A stretch of DNA of 64,000 nt from positions 123,597-187,596 of the forward strand of contig NZ_BDBF01000012.1 of the NCBI RefSeq assembly GCF_001612845.1, in the 5' to 3' direction. This DNA comes from Nocardia elegans NBRC 108235. GTDB taxonomy: Bacteria > Actinomycetota > Actinomycetes > Mycobacteriales > Mycobacteriaceae. The notes under the pieces were generated by a model. That model was not told where the DNA came from and ran no database searches. It saw only the letters and a list, made by a program, of their open reading frames with translations. The first letter of the stretch is position 1; each line of letters starts with the position of its first letter. The translations under genes were made by a program, and so were the position numbers. Positions 36,146 to 44,513 of this stretch are shown here, one piece after another.

Positions 36146-36164
36146 TTAGCCTGCCCTAACCTGC
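36146..36164. promoter_or_regulatory. Weak IdeR/DtxR-box-like inverted repeat upstream of lppK
   Basis: GTTAG and CTAAC arms (36145-36149 and 36156-36160) with a six-base spacer. Aligned to the 19-bp iron box TTAGGTTAGSCTAACCTAA, I count 13 matching positions, mostly in the right half. It lies in the mpa-lppK divergent region. The match is marginal. Confidence 0.3.
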
Positions 36165-36208
36165 ATTCGGCGAGTGATTTCGCCGGACCGAACCGAAAGG
36201 TCTAGTCG

Positions 36209-36796
36209 ATGCTCCTTCCTACCCGCCACAGCGCTACCCCCTTCGGTGGCAGTACCTGCACCGGGAGCAACGCCACACGGACCGCCGGTGTTTCCGGTTC
36301 GCGCCGGTTGCGTCTTGCTACGGCTACCGCGTTCGCCGCGCTCGCCGTTACCGCTATGACAGCATGCGGGTCCGACAATTCCCAGGACTCCACGCCGACG
36401 GGCACCACGACGGCCACCTCGGCCGCGGCCGCCGCCACGAGCGCCGCCGCCGCGCCCGCCCCCACCGCCGAGGAACTGCAGGCCACCCTCAACGGCTTCG
36501 TGGATCCGGCCAAGCCGACCGCCGAGAAGGAGAAGCTGGTGGTCGGAGGGGATAAACGCGCCGCCAACATCGACACCATGACCAAGGGCCTGGCCAACTA
36601 CGGCACCATCACCTTCACCGTCGCCGACATCAAGACCGAGGGCGATCAGGCCACCGGCCAGGTCACCATCACCTCGCCGCACGGCCCGGCCGGCCCGATG
36701 CCGCTGACCTGGCAGCACTCGGCGGCCGGCTGGCAGCTGTCCGACGCCTCCGCGTGCCAGATCCTGGCCATGGGTATGGCACCCTGCCAGCCCTGA
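36209..36796 (+). CDS. lppK: Probable lipoprotein LppK
   Basis: A 195-residue precursor with an unusually long N-terminal region before a signal segment and lipobox (VTAMTAC), so Cys would be lipidated at about residue 54. An Ala/Thr-rich linker (TTTATSAAAAATSAAAA) follows, then a compact domain (FTVADIKTEGDQATGQVTITSPHG) resembling low-molecular-weight mycobacterial lipoproteins. GAAAGG precedes ATG 36209. Position between mpa and trmI matches Rv2116. The molecular role is unknown. The long stretch before the lipobox suggests the true start could be downstream, but no better start is visible. Confidence 0.82.
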   Translation: MLLPTRHSATPFGGSTCTGSNATRTAGVSGSRRLRLATATAFAALAVTAMTACGSDNSQDSTPTGTTTATSAAAAATSAAAAPAPTAEELQATLNGFVDPAKPTAEKEKLVVGGDKRAANIDTMTKGLANYGTITFTVADIKTEGDQATGQVTITSPHGPAGPMPLTWQHSAAGWQLSDASACQILAMGMAPCQP

Positions 36797-36835
36797 GCGC
36801 CGCACGACCCGAGAGAGGAAGCCTCAGCCGCTCGC

Positions 36836-37690
<855 letters not shown>

Positions 37691-37739
37691 TCATTTCCGG
37701 CGGCGGTATCGCGCCGCGGAATGTGTCGGTACCCGCCGA

Positions 37740-37745
37740 TAGCCT
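37740..37745 (+). promoter_or_regulatory. Leaderless-type -10 element (TAGCCT) for RecB-like gene
   Basis: TAGCCT, seven bases, then ATG 37753. Confidence 0.55.
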
Positions 37746-37752
37746 GCCAGGT

Positions 37753-38616
37753 ATGTCCGCACCACCGACGGCGACCCCGCCCGAATTACCGGCCGTTTCC
37801 CGCGGGCCGGCGTTGTCGCCCTCGCGGGCAATCGATTTCAAACAATGTCCGCTCAAATACCGATTACGCGCGATCGACCGCATTCCGGAAACACCCGGCC
37901 GCGACGCCGTACGCGGAACGGTGGTGCACGCGGTCCTGGAATCGCTGTACGGGCTACCCAGTGGTGAACGCGTTCCGGAGCGGGCCGCGGCGTTGGTGGA
38001 ACCAACCTGGCAGCGTTTGCTGGCAGATCGCCCCGAGATCGAGGTGGTGCTCGAACAGGGTGGTCTCCCACCGTTTCTCGACGAGGTGAGCCGCCTGGTA
38101 AGCGACTACTATCACCTCGAGAACCCCACCGGATTCGACCCGGAATCCTGTGAATCGCTGGTGGAGGTCCGGCTGGCGGACGGATCGCCGCTGCGCGGAT
38201 ATGTCGACCGCATCGATATCGCACCGGACGGCCGGTTGCGGGTCGTCGACTACAAGACCGGGCGCGTTCCCGCACCGGATGCCGAGCAGAAGGCGCTGTT
38301 CCAGCTGAAGTTCTACGCGCTGATCATGTACCGCACCCGTGGGGTGGCCCCAGCCCAGCTGCGGCTGCTGTATCTGCGCGACGGGCAGATCCTGACCTAT
38401 GCGCCGGACGCGGACGAACTCGTCCGGTTCGAGCGCATCGTGTCGGCGCTGTGGGCGGCGATCGCCACCGCCGGCCGCGAGGGAGATTTCCCGCCGCGGC
38501 CGGGGTGGGGCTGCAAATTCTGCGAGTACCGCTCGCTGTGCCCGGCCTACGGCGGTACCCCGCCGCCGTATCCGGGCTGGCCGGACGACGCGGCCGCGAC
38601 GGTGCCGCACCCATGA
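37753..38616 (+). CDS. RecB-family PD-(D/E)XK exonuclease, probable Fe-S protein (Rv2119-like)
   Basis: A 287-residue nuclease of the PDDEXK superfamily (RecB/Cas4/AddB type). Active-site elements are the His in GTVVHAVLESL, Asp in GYVDRIDI and DYKTG. One Cys near residue 30 (FKQCPLKYR) and three near the C-terminus (CKFCEYRSLCPAY) form the four-cysteine pattern that holds an iron-sulfur cluster in AddB, AdnB and Cas4. No CRISPR array or helicase gene is adjacent. It probably resects DNA in repair. ATG is seven bases after a TAGCCT box. Confidence 0.88.
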   Translation: MSAPPTATPPELPAVSRGPALSPSRAIDFKQCPLKYRLRAIDRIPETPGRDAVRGTVVHAVLESLYGLPSGERVPERAAALVEPTWQRLLADRPEIEVVLEQGGLPPFLDEVSRLVSDYYHLENPTGFDPESCESLVEVRLADGSPLRGYVDRIDIAPDGRLRVVDYKTGRVPAPDAEQKALFQLKFYALIMYRTRGVAPAQLRLLYLRDGQILTYAPDADELVRFERIVSALWAAIATAGREGDFPPRPGWGCKFCEYRSLCPAYGGTPPPYPGWPDDAAATVPHP

Positions 38617-38637
38617 CAGCGGCGCCGACGAGCGAGG

Positions 38638-39489
38638 TCAGAAGGCGCGGCAGGAACGAATATCGGTAGCCAGAATCGCCTTGGCGCCGAGTTCGGCGAG
38701 CTGATCCATCACGTCGTTGCCCTGATTACGCGGCACCAGCGCGCGCACGGCGACCCAGTCGGGATCGGTCAGCGGGGAAACGGTCGGCGACTCCAACCCG
38801 GGCGTGATCGCGGCGGCCCGGTCGAGCAGATCCTTGGGGCAGTCGTAATCCAGCATCAGGTACTGCTGGGCGAACACCACACCCTGGACCCGCGCGATGA
38901 GCTGGTTGCGGGCCTTGTCGCTGTGATCGGAGCCGGTGGCCTCGATCAGCACGGCCTCCGAATCACACAGCGAATCGCCGAAGGCGACCAGATCGTGCTG
39001 GCGCAGCGTGCGCCCGGAGCCGACCACGTCGGCGATGGCGTCCGCGACCCCGAGCTGGATGGAGATCTCCACCGCGCCGTCGAGACGGATCACCTCGGCC
39101 TCGATCCCCCGGCGCTGTAGATCCCGCAGCACCAGATTCGGGTAGCTGGTGGCGATCCGCTTGTCGTAGAGGTCTTCGACCTTCCATTCCGGTCCGGCGG
39201 GGGCGGCGTAGCGGAAGGTGGAGCGGCCGAAACCCAGGCCGAGGCGTTCCTGCACCGGGGCGCCGGAATCCAGGGCCAGATCGCGGCCGGTGATGCCGAG
39301 GTCGAGGCGTCCCGACCCGACGTAGATGGCGATGTCCTTCGGGCGGAGGAAGAAGAATTCGACCTGGTTGGCGTTGTCGATCACCGACAGGTCGCGCGAA
39401 TCGCTGCGCTTGCGGTAACCGGCCTCGGTGAGAATTTCCACGGCCGATTCGGAGAGAGCGCCTTTGTTGGGGACTGCGACGCGAAGCAT
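38638..39489 (-). CDS. hisG: ATP phosphoribosyltransferase HisG (long form)
   Basis: A 283-residue enzyme catalysing the first step of histidine synthesis: ATP plus PRPP to phosphoribosyl-[17 protein letters not shown] starts the catalytic domain, and the PRPP-binding-region sequence [11 protein letters not shown] is present. The C-terminal ~75 residues are the ACT-like regulatory domain that binds histidine, so this is the hexameric long form. AAAGGA precedes ATG 39489. hisE lies 92 bases upstream on the same strand; the remaining his genes are not in the window. Confidence 0.96.
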   Translation of the reverse strand: MLRVAVPNKGALSESAVEILTEAGYRKRSDSRDLSVIDNANQVEFFFLRPKDIAIYVGSGRLDLGITGRDLALDSGAPVQERLGLGFGRSTFRYAAPAGPEWKVEDLYDKRIATSYPNLVLRDLQRRGIEAEVIRLDGAVEISIQLGVADAIADVVGSGRTLRQHDLVAFGDSLCDSEAVLIEATGSDHSDKARNQLIARVQGVVFAQQYLMLDYDCPKDLLDRAAAITPGLESPTVSPLTDPDWVAVRALVPRNQGNDVMDQLAELGAKAILATDIRSCRAF

Positions 39490-39581
39490 GGGGTGTCCTT
39501 TCGGGACGGGTGGCGGACAACGGTGTCAGGGAGCGGTCGAACCTTTTCGCCCGGTAGCCGTGGCGGCCCGGGTCTCACCCG

Positions 39582-39845
39582 TCACAGATGTCGGTACACG
39601 TCCTCGAGCCGCAGACCGCGGCCCACCATGAGCACCTGCACCCAGTACAGGAGCTGGGAGATCTCTTCGGCCAGCTGTTCGTCGGTCTCGTGTTCGGCGG
39701 CGATCCACACCTCACCGGCCTCTTCGATCACCTTCTTGCCCTGCGCATGGACCCCGGCGTCCAATGCCGCCACGGTTGCGGAACCTTCCGGACGGTTGGC
39801 CGCACGATCCTGCAGCTCGGCGAACAGGGTTTCGAAAGTCTTCAC
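39582..39845 (-). CDS. hisE: Phosphoribosyl-ATP pyrophosphohydrolase HisE
   Basis: An 87-residue MazG-like helical enzyme that hydrolyses phosphoribosyl-ATP to phosphoribosyl-AMP, the second step of histidine synthesis. [36 protein letters not shown] sequence shows the metal-binding EExxE pattern (split here: [10 protein letters not shown] and [10 protein letters not shown]). GTG 39845 (VKTFETLF) matches the common HisE beginning; the frame is open to 39944 but the extra sequence is not conserved. hisG follows. Confidence 0.92.
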   Translation of the reverse strand: MKTFETLFAELQDRAANRPEGSATVAALDAGVHAQGKKVIEEAGEVWIAAEHETDEQLAEEISQLLYWVQVLMVGRGLRLEDVYRHL

Positions 39846-39930
39846 GGGAGGCCATTCTTTCAGACGACCGCATATGTCCCGCAATCGGTTATCGGCGGGG
39901 GCGCCGCGGTTGCCGCGGGTGTGCGCGCGG

Positions 39931-40524
39931 TCACCGTCCGGCACCCGGCGGCGGTGCTGCCGGCGCCTCGCGCGGGCGGTCGACGCGATAGACGTAATGC
40001 CATCCGTCGTCGATCGGGTTGTCCGGCGGCAGCTCCCCTTCCGCGACCCGGTGCAGACCGGCCTTCTCCAGCGCCCGCCAGGACGCCCGGTTCGCGGCGG
40101 CGACGGGAATGACGATGCAGTCGGCGCGCGGATAGTCGGCCCAGCTCGCCGCCACCACCGCGCGCAGCATCGCCGAACCCAGGCCGCGGCCGACCCGCCC
40201 CGGCTCGCCGATCAGGTAGTCCAGTGACACGGCCTCGCCGGGCACGTCGAGTATCGGCCGCATCTGCTCCACATACTCGGGCCAGTCCGCCCAGCGAATG
40301 CGCTGCACCAGCCCTACGGGTTCGCCGTCGGCACTGACGAGCAGATCTTCGGCCGCCACCTCCCCGCGCGCGGTCGGCCCGAAATCACGTTCGACGGATG
40401 CGGCGTCGAAGTCGTGATGCCACCACCGCCGCACATGCGGTTGCGCCAGCCAATGCCCCAGCAGCGCGAAATCCGCCGGTGTCACCTGGCGCCAGGCGAA
40501 CTGCGGCATCACCGAGTCGACCAC
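39931..40524 (-). CDS. GNAT acetyltransferase, AAC(6')/lysine-acyltransferase-like
   Basis: A 197-residue GNAT protein ([29 protein letters not shown]; acetyl-CoA region [15 protein letters not shown]). The subgroup contains aminoglycoside 6'-acetyltransferases and siderophore lysine N-acyltransferases, so resistance is possible but unproven. GTG 40524 is seven bases after TAGCCT on the reverse strand; ATG 40509 is an alternative. The C-terminal 20 residues are Pro/Ala-rich. hisE follows after an 85-base gap. Confidence 0.8.
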   Translation of the reverse strand: MVDSVMPQFAWRQVTPADFALLGHWLAQPHVRRWWHHDFDAASVERDFGPTARGEVAAEDLLVSADGEPVGLVQRIRWADWPEYVEQMRPILDVPGEAVSLDYLIGEPGRVGRGLGSAMLRAVVAASWADYPRADCIVIPVAAANRASWRALEKAGLHRVAEGELPPDNPIDDGWHYVYRVDRPREAPAAPPPGAGR

Positions 40525-40531
40525 GGGAACG

Positions 40532-40537
40532 AGGCTA
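40532..40537 (-). promoter_or_regulatory. Leaderless-type -10 element (TAGCCT) for GNAT gene
   Basis: Reverse-strand TAGCCT, seven bases, then GTG 40524. It decides the start in favour of the GTG. Confidence 0.55.
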
Positions 40538-40740
40538 GCAATCCGGGTGCACGCCCACCACGCGCCGAGACCGGAGCGGCAGGGGCCTGCGCCCCGGTGA
40601 CGGTACCTGTGGACCGAAACCGGTGCGGCCGCGGCAGTCTCGCGCGAATGCGGTTCGCCGCGGCCATCCCCCGATACGACCGGCACCCGAGCCGCCTGTC
40701 ACCCGGGTGGGGTGGCGGCCGGCTCGGGCGTAGTCCCCGA

Positions 40741-42555
40741 TCAGGCGGAGGCGAGCAGTTCCTCCAGTTCCGACACCGCGGTCCGCAGTTCGTCGGCGAA
40801 CCGATACATCTGCTCCGCAACGGATTTCGGCGTCGCGAGGTAGATGTTCCAGCGATCCGGCAGCAGGACGTAGGCGATGCCGATGCACTTCTGGCTGGTG
40901 CAGCCGAAACCGAAGTATTCGATATTCGCCGAAGGCGCCGAGCTCGTGCTCAGATAGTCGTCGCGGGTGATGATCCAGCCCGGGCTGTCGAAGAAGGGCA
41001 TCGGCTCCGTGGCGCCCAGTTCGGCGCCTCGCCGGCGCTGCACCCATTGCAGCTCCCAGAGATGCTGTTCCGGCGCCTCGCCGCGCTGGCATTGCTTGGC
41101 GCGCTCCACATGGGCGGTCGCGGCCGTGCGGGCGGCGGCCAGCTTCGTCGCCGCATCGGCCGACGAATCGTCCATGGTGGCAACGAATTCCAGGATCTGC
41201 GGGGTCACCACGCGCATGGCCTCGGTGCGGCCGTTGCGATACTGCCGGGTCGCGATCGATTCGTAGGTGGCCCCGATCATTCCCTTGCTGCGCTGATGGG
41301 CGAGCTGATAGCTCAGCTGCGCGAAGGCGTCCGGCGAGATGCCGAGCTCCTTGGCGCGGGCCGTGCCGAAGTGGTCGAACGACACCGTGGTCGTCGCGTT
41401 GTCGGCGACGAACTGCGCGAATGCGGCTGCGGCCGAGGAGATCTCACCGCGCAACCGATCGTCGAGCCGGAATTCGATCGGCTCCACCGAGGGCAGCCCC
41501 TGTGGCTGCGCCCCCGACTGCGCGGCATGCTCGGCGGCCGGAGCCTCGAGCAGCCGGTCGACGAACGACAGGATGGTGGTGCCGTCGAGTCCGCAGTGTT
41601 CGACATTGATACCGGCGCTGCCGTCTGCGAAGACGATCAGCGAGACCGCCTTGTCGAACCACCGGTTACCGCTGTCGCCGTGCAGCAGTTGATCACTGGC
41701 CGCGAGCTGATCGGCGGGGGTCACATCGTCGAGGCAGACGCAGAACAGTGCGGTTTCGATCACCTCCAGCGCCGCCGCGTTCACCGGATCTTCCAGCAGA
41801 CGGCCACGCACGCCGGCCCATTCGGCCCGCGCCATGGTGGTGAGATGTCCGGCCGAGGAGTCGACGGGCAGCTGATCGGGCGCCGCCTTGAGCACGGCCC
41901 GCAGACCGTCGGCGAGGTCCTCCGGGGCGTGCGGCGCCCCGCCGGCGCCGATGACCTCCATCCGGAACATGGCGCCGTGGTGGAAGACCACGATGTGGCC
42001 CGCCTGCGACGGGCCCGGCCATTCATCGCTGTAGGGCACGCGCACGCTGTCTTGCGGATCGCCCGGAATCCTGGTCTCGGAGAACAGGAATTTGTTCTGC
42101 GCCATCGAAAAGTGCGCTCCGCGTAGCACGACCGGCGGGATCTCCTCCCGATCGAGCAGCAGTTTGTAGTTCACCGCGGCGGTGATCAGCGCGGCGGCGC
42201 GATCGGCCTGCTGATCCGAGGTGGACTGCGCCAGTGGCGTGTCGTTGCGGAACAGGAAGAAGAAGTTGGCGTTGACCGCGATCCGGTCGCGACGGCCCAG
42301 ATAGCGTGAGGGCCAGAACTCGTCGAGCCAGCTGCCCACACCGGGGGTGCGGTCGAACCGCTCCAGATCGGCGTGCAGGATCCGGGCCGGACCGTCGGCG
42401 CGCAGCAGATCGGCCACGGCGCGCTCGGTATCGGCGTATTCGTCCTCCGACAGCAGCGGCCGCGACCACTGCAGGAAACGCGCGCAGCTGTCGTCGAGCG
42501 TGGGCAGCGGCACGCGCGGCAGCTGATCGTCGAAGGCGAAGGTACGGTCGGTCAC
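40741..42555 (-). CDS. Choline/carnitine-type O-acyltransferase
   Basis: A 604-residue enzyme of the carnitine acyltransferase family, which moves an acyl group between CoA and the hydroxyl of carnitine or choline. The N-terminus has the family pattern LPRVPLPTLDDSCARFLQW. The catalytic His is His320 in INVEHCGLDG, preceded by NRWFDKAVSLIVFADGS. YESIATRQYRNGRTEAMR (431-448) matches the segment with the carboxylate-binding Arg, and STSS (536-539) the acceptor-site STSQ. Length is like animal carnitine acetyltransferase. GTG 42555 overlaps the methyltransferase stop. Such genes are uncommon in bacteria; the acceptor is probably a carnitine-like betaine made by the two upstream genes. Confidence 0.9.
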   Translation of the reverse strand: MTDRTFAFDDQLPRVPLPTLDDSCARFLQWSRPLLSEDEYADTERAVADLLRADGPARILHADLERFDRTPGVGSWLDEFWPSRYLGRRDRIAVNANFFFLFRNDTPLAQSTSDQQADRAAALITAAVNYKLLLDREEIPPVVLRGAHFSMAQNKFLFSETRIPGDPQDSVRVPYSDEWPGPSQAGHIVVFHHGAMFRMEVIGAGGAPHAPEDLADGLRAVLKAAPDQLPVDSSAGHLTTMARAEWAGVRGRLLEDPVNAAALEVIETALFCVCLDDVTPADQLAASDQLLHGDSGNRWFDKAVSLIVFADGSAGINVEHCGLDGTTILSFVDRLLEAPAAEHAAQSGAQPQGLPSVEPIEFRLDDRLRGEISSAAAAFAQFVADNATTTVSFDHFGTARAKELGISPDAFAQLSYQLAHQRSKGMIGATYESIATRQYRNGRTEAMRVVTPQILEFVATMDDSSADAATKLAAARTAATAHVERAKQCQRGEAPEQHLWELQWVQRRRGAELGATEPMPFFDSPGWIITRDDYLSTSSAPSANIEYFGFGCTSQKCIGIAYVLLPDRWNIYLATPKSVAEQMYRFADELRTAVSELEELLASA

Positions 42556-43361
42556 GGGCGGTCCTCGGGGGTCGGTGTGGATATGTAGAGTTCGGCGTGC
42601 AGCCAGCCGTCGGATTCGTAGCCGGTCGGATCTATTCCGTTGGCGGTCAGCGTATTCAGTACCTGTTGCTTTTCGGCGGCGGAGGCGAAACGGCGCTGCC
42701 GGAAGGTGCCGGGACGGCGCTCGGTCCGGTACCCCAGGGCGGCGAGTTCGCGCGCGATCGGTTCGAAGGCGTACATCCGCAGCACGAAGTGTGCCATCCA
42801 CGGTAGCCGGGTGCCGTGCGCGCGAGCCACCCGTGTGAGAGTGCGGCCGGTGACGTAACCGACGCAGCCCGTGGAGATCACCAGATCGGCCGAGCCGATG
42901 ATCTTGCGCTGTGCCTCGGTGGGATCGCCCGCCTCCAGATCGGCGTGGACGGTCTCGTGCAGCAGTCCGGTGGCCGCCGCGTAGTCCAACGCCGGCGCGG
43001 AGGCGTCCATACCGATGAAGCGGATCCGAGGCAGCCGGTCGTCGGCGACCAGGCGGGCGCGGTCGCGGGCGATACAGGTGGCGGTATCGGCATCACCGTA
43101 GTGCTCGGCCAGATCGGCTACGGTGGTCCCGAAACGCAGCAGCGCCGCGTTCACCCCGTAGGAGCACCCCAGATCCAGGACGGTCGGCACGGTGCCGGTG
43201 CGCGCCTCGTAGTCTGCGAACAGCTCCAGGAAGGCGGGTTTGGCCAATTCCGGTATGCAGTAATCCAATTCGGCCATCCGGCGGCAGTAGGCGCTCGGAT
43301 CGGGGCGGTCGTAGATGTCGTCGAACGAAGCTTTTCCGGTGCTGTGCATCGAAACCGTCAC
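42552..43361 (-). CDS. Class I SAM-dependent methyltransferase in acyltransferase operon
   Basis: A 269-residue methyltransferase with SAM-binding motif I VLDLGCSYGVNAALL near residues 55-70, an acidic motif II region (RIRFIGMDASAPALDYA) and motif DLVISTGCVGYV. The N-terminal DIYDRPDPSAYCRRMAELDYCIPELAKP probably forms the substrate lid. GTG 43361 follows AGGAGGA at ideal spacing. The stop overlaps the acyltransferase start (GTGA) and the dioxygenase gene is 28 bases upstream, so the three are one operon. N-methylation of an amino group to a betaine is my inference from the partner enzymes. Confidence 0.87.
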   Translation of the reverse strand: MTVSMHSTGKASFDDIYDRPDPSAYCRRMAELDYCIPELAKPAFLELFADYEARTGTVPTVLDLGCSYGVNAALLRFGTTVADLAEHYGDADTATCIARDRARLVADDRLPRIRFIGMDASAPALDYAAATGLLHETVHADLEAGDPTEAQRKIIGSADLVISTGCVGYVTGRTLTRVARAHGTRLPWMAHFVLRMYAFEPIARELAALGYRTERRPGTFRQRRFASAAEKQQVLNTLTANGIDPTGYESDGWLHAELYISTPTPEDRP

Positions 43362-43389
43362 GGGCGATCCTCCTGAGTCGAACGGGTGA

Positions 43390-44352
43390 TCAGTCGAGAA
43401 GTCGGTCACCGCGTACGGCATTGCCCGCCGCGGCCAGATGGTCCGGAAGAACCCGCCCGAACAGCTGCCGGGTGCGTTCGACCGCGCCCACGATGCCCGG
43501 GCGGTCGCTGTAGGCGAAGATCGCGCTGTGGCGCTGGGTGGTGCCCTCCACCGGCGAGACCCGGTGCAGGGAGAAACGGCCTTGGAACAGTTGCAGATCG
43601 CCGGGGCGCAGTGTGAGCCGCCGGATGAACGAGTCGCCCGATCCGGTGAGCACGGCCCGCACATCGGCCAGATTTTCCGCTTGCGGCGTCCGGATGCGCG
43701 GGCAGTATTCGAAGACGCCGCCCGCGTCCGGTTCCTGCGTCAGCATCGAGACCGTGAATTCGTTGGTGTCGAAATGCCACGGATGCGACATGCCGGGCGC
43801 CACCACGTTGAGACACAATCCCGCCAGCGGATCGGTGTATTCGTGCAGCTGTGGCAACCCGAAGCATTCGGCGACCAATCGCTGGAACGCCGCGCTCGTG
43901 TAGAGCACCTGGATCACCGCGGTGGGCGGAATGAGATCCCGCGCGACGAAGGCGTTTCCGCGCTCGAGCACGATCGTGGCCGGATGGTCGGGAGGCAGGT
44001 CGCTGTCGAGCGGAATGTTGTACGCGTTGACCTTCTCGACCGTGTAATAGGCGTGCGGGGCGAGTTCGGCGCCCTCGTCGCGCAACGTGGCCAGCAGATC
44101 CGGGCGGACGAATCCGGGCAGGACGGTGCAGCCGTCGGCGGCGAGGTCGTCGCGCGCTCGGCGCACCACCTCGTCCCACCGGGCGCTGCCGGGTGCGTCG
44201 AGCGGATAGCGCTCGGTATCGACGACGGCAGCGAGGGCCGGAGCCGCCGCGTCGACCCGTTCCGAACTACCTTCTGCCCCAGCTGTTTCGCCGTCCACCC
44301 GGCTCGGTGCACCCACGTTGCCACAACCCCCTGTCGCCGCCATGAAGATCAT
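43390..44352 (-). CDS. 2-oxoglutarate/Fe(II) dioxygenase (ArpA/PhyH-like)
   Basis: A 320-residue non-haem iron oxygenase. The facial triad is visible: His193-x-Asp195 in HPWHFDTNEF and His263 in SLHRVSPVEG, with a downstream Arg in TTQRHSAIF suited to 2-oxoglutarate. The Asp is intact, arguing for hydroxylation rather than halogenation, since related lysine halogenases replace it with Gly. ATG 44352 is selected with CAGG five bases upstream; ATG 44343 is possible. It is the first gene of the operon with the methyltransferase and carnitine-type acyltransferase, and divergent from a STAND/LuxR regulator. Confidence 0.85.
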   Translation of the reverse strand: MIFMAATGGCGNVGAPSRVDGETAGAEGSSERVDAAAPALAAVVDTERYPLDAPGSARWDEVVRRARDDLAADGCTVLPGFVRPDLLATLRDEGAELAPHAYYTVEKVNAYNIPLDSDLPPDHPATIVLERGNAFVARDLIPPTAVIQVLYTSAAFQRLVAECFGLPQLHEYTDPLAGLCLNVVAPGMSHPWHFDTNEFTVSMLTQEPDAGGVFEYCPRIRTPQAENLADVRAVLTGSGDSFIRRLTLRPGDLQLFQGRFSLHRVSPVEGTTQRHSAIFAYSDRPGIVGAVERTRQLFGRVLPDHLAAAGNAVRGDRLLD

Positions 44353-44383
44353 TGTGACCTGCCGGGCGCCATTACACAGCAGA

Positions 44384-44403
44384 TTCCCCGATATCATTGG
44401 GAA
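44384..44403. promoter_or_regulatory. Inverted repeat TTCCC-10-GGGAA in divergent promoter region
   Basis: Arms at 44384-44388 and 44399-44403 with a ten-base spacer, between the dioxygenase start and the STAND/LuxR gene. It could bind the regulator controlling the operon. Tentative. Confidence 0.35.
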
Positions 44404-44501
44404 ACCTCACAAACCCTCGAGTAACCATGTGCGCCAGCGATATTCGCCACCACAACGTCGCGCGACGCACCGCTGCCAATCCGGCCGCCGCGCATGGGCG
44501 G

Positions 44502-44507
44502 TAGGGT
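44502..44507 (+). promoter_or_regulatory. Leaderless-type -10 element (TAGGGT) for STAND/LuxR gene
   Basis: TAGGGT, six bases, then ATG 44514. Confidence 0.55.
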
Positions 44508-44513
44508 CGCGAG

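Noticed and set aside
37753..38616. Cas4-like CRISPR protein
   Set aside because: The nuclease has Cas4-like cysteines, but no repeats or other cas genes occur in the window and the gene order matches the chromosomal RecB-like gene Rv2119.
43390..44352. Possible amino-acid halogenase (BesD-like)
   Set aside because: The iron-binding Asp of the HxD motif is intact, whereas radical halogenases have Gly or Ala at that position.
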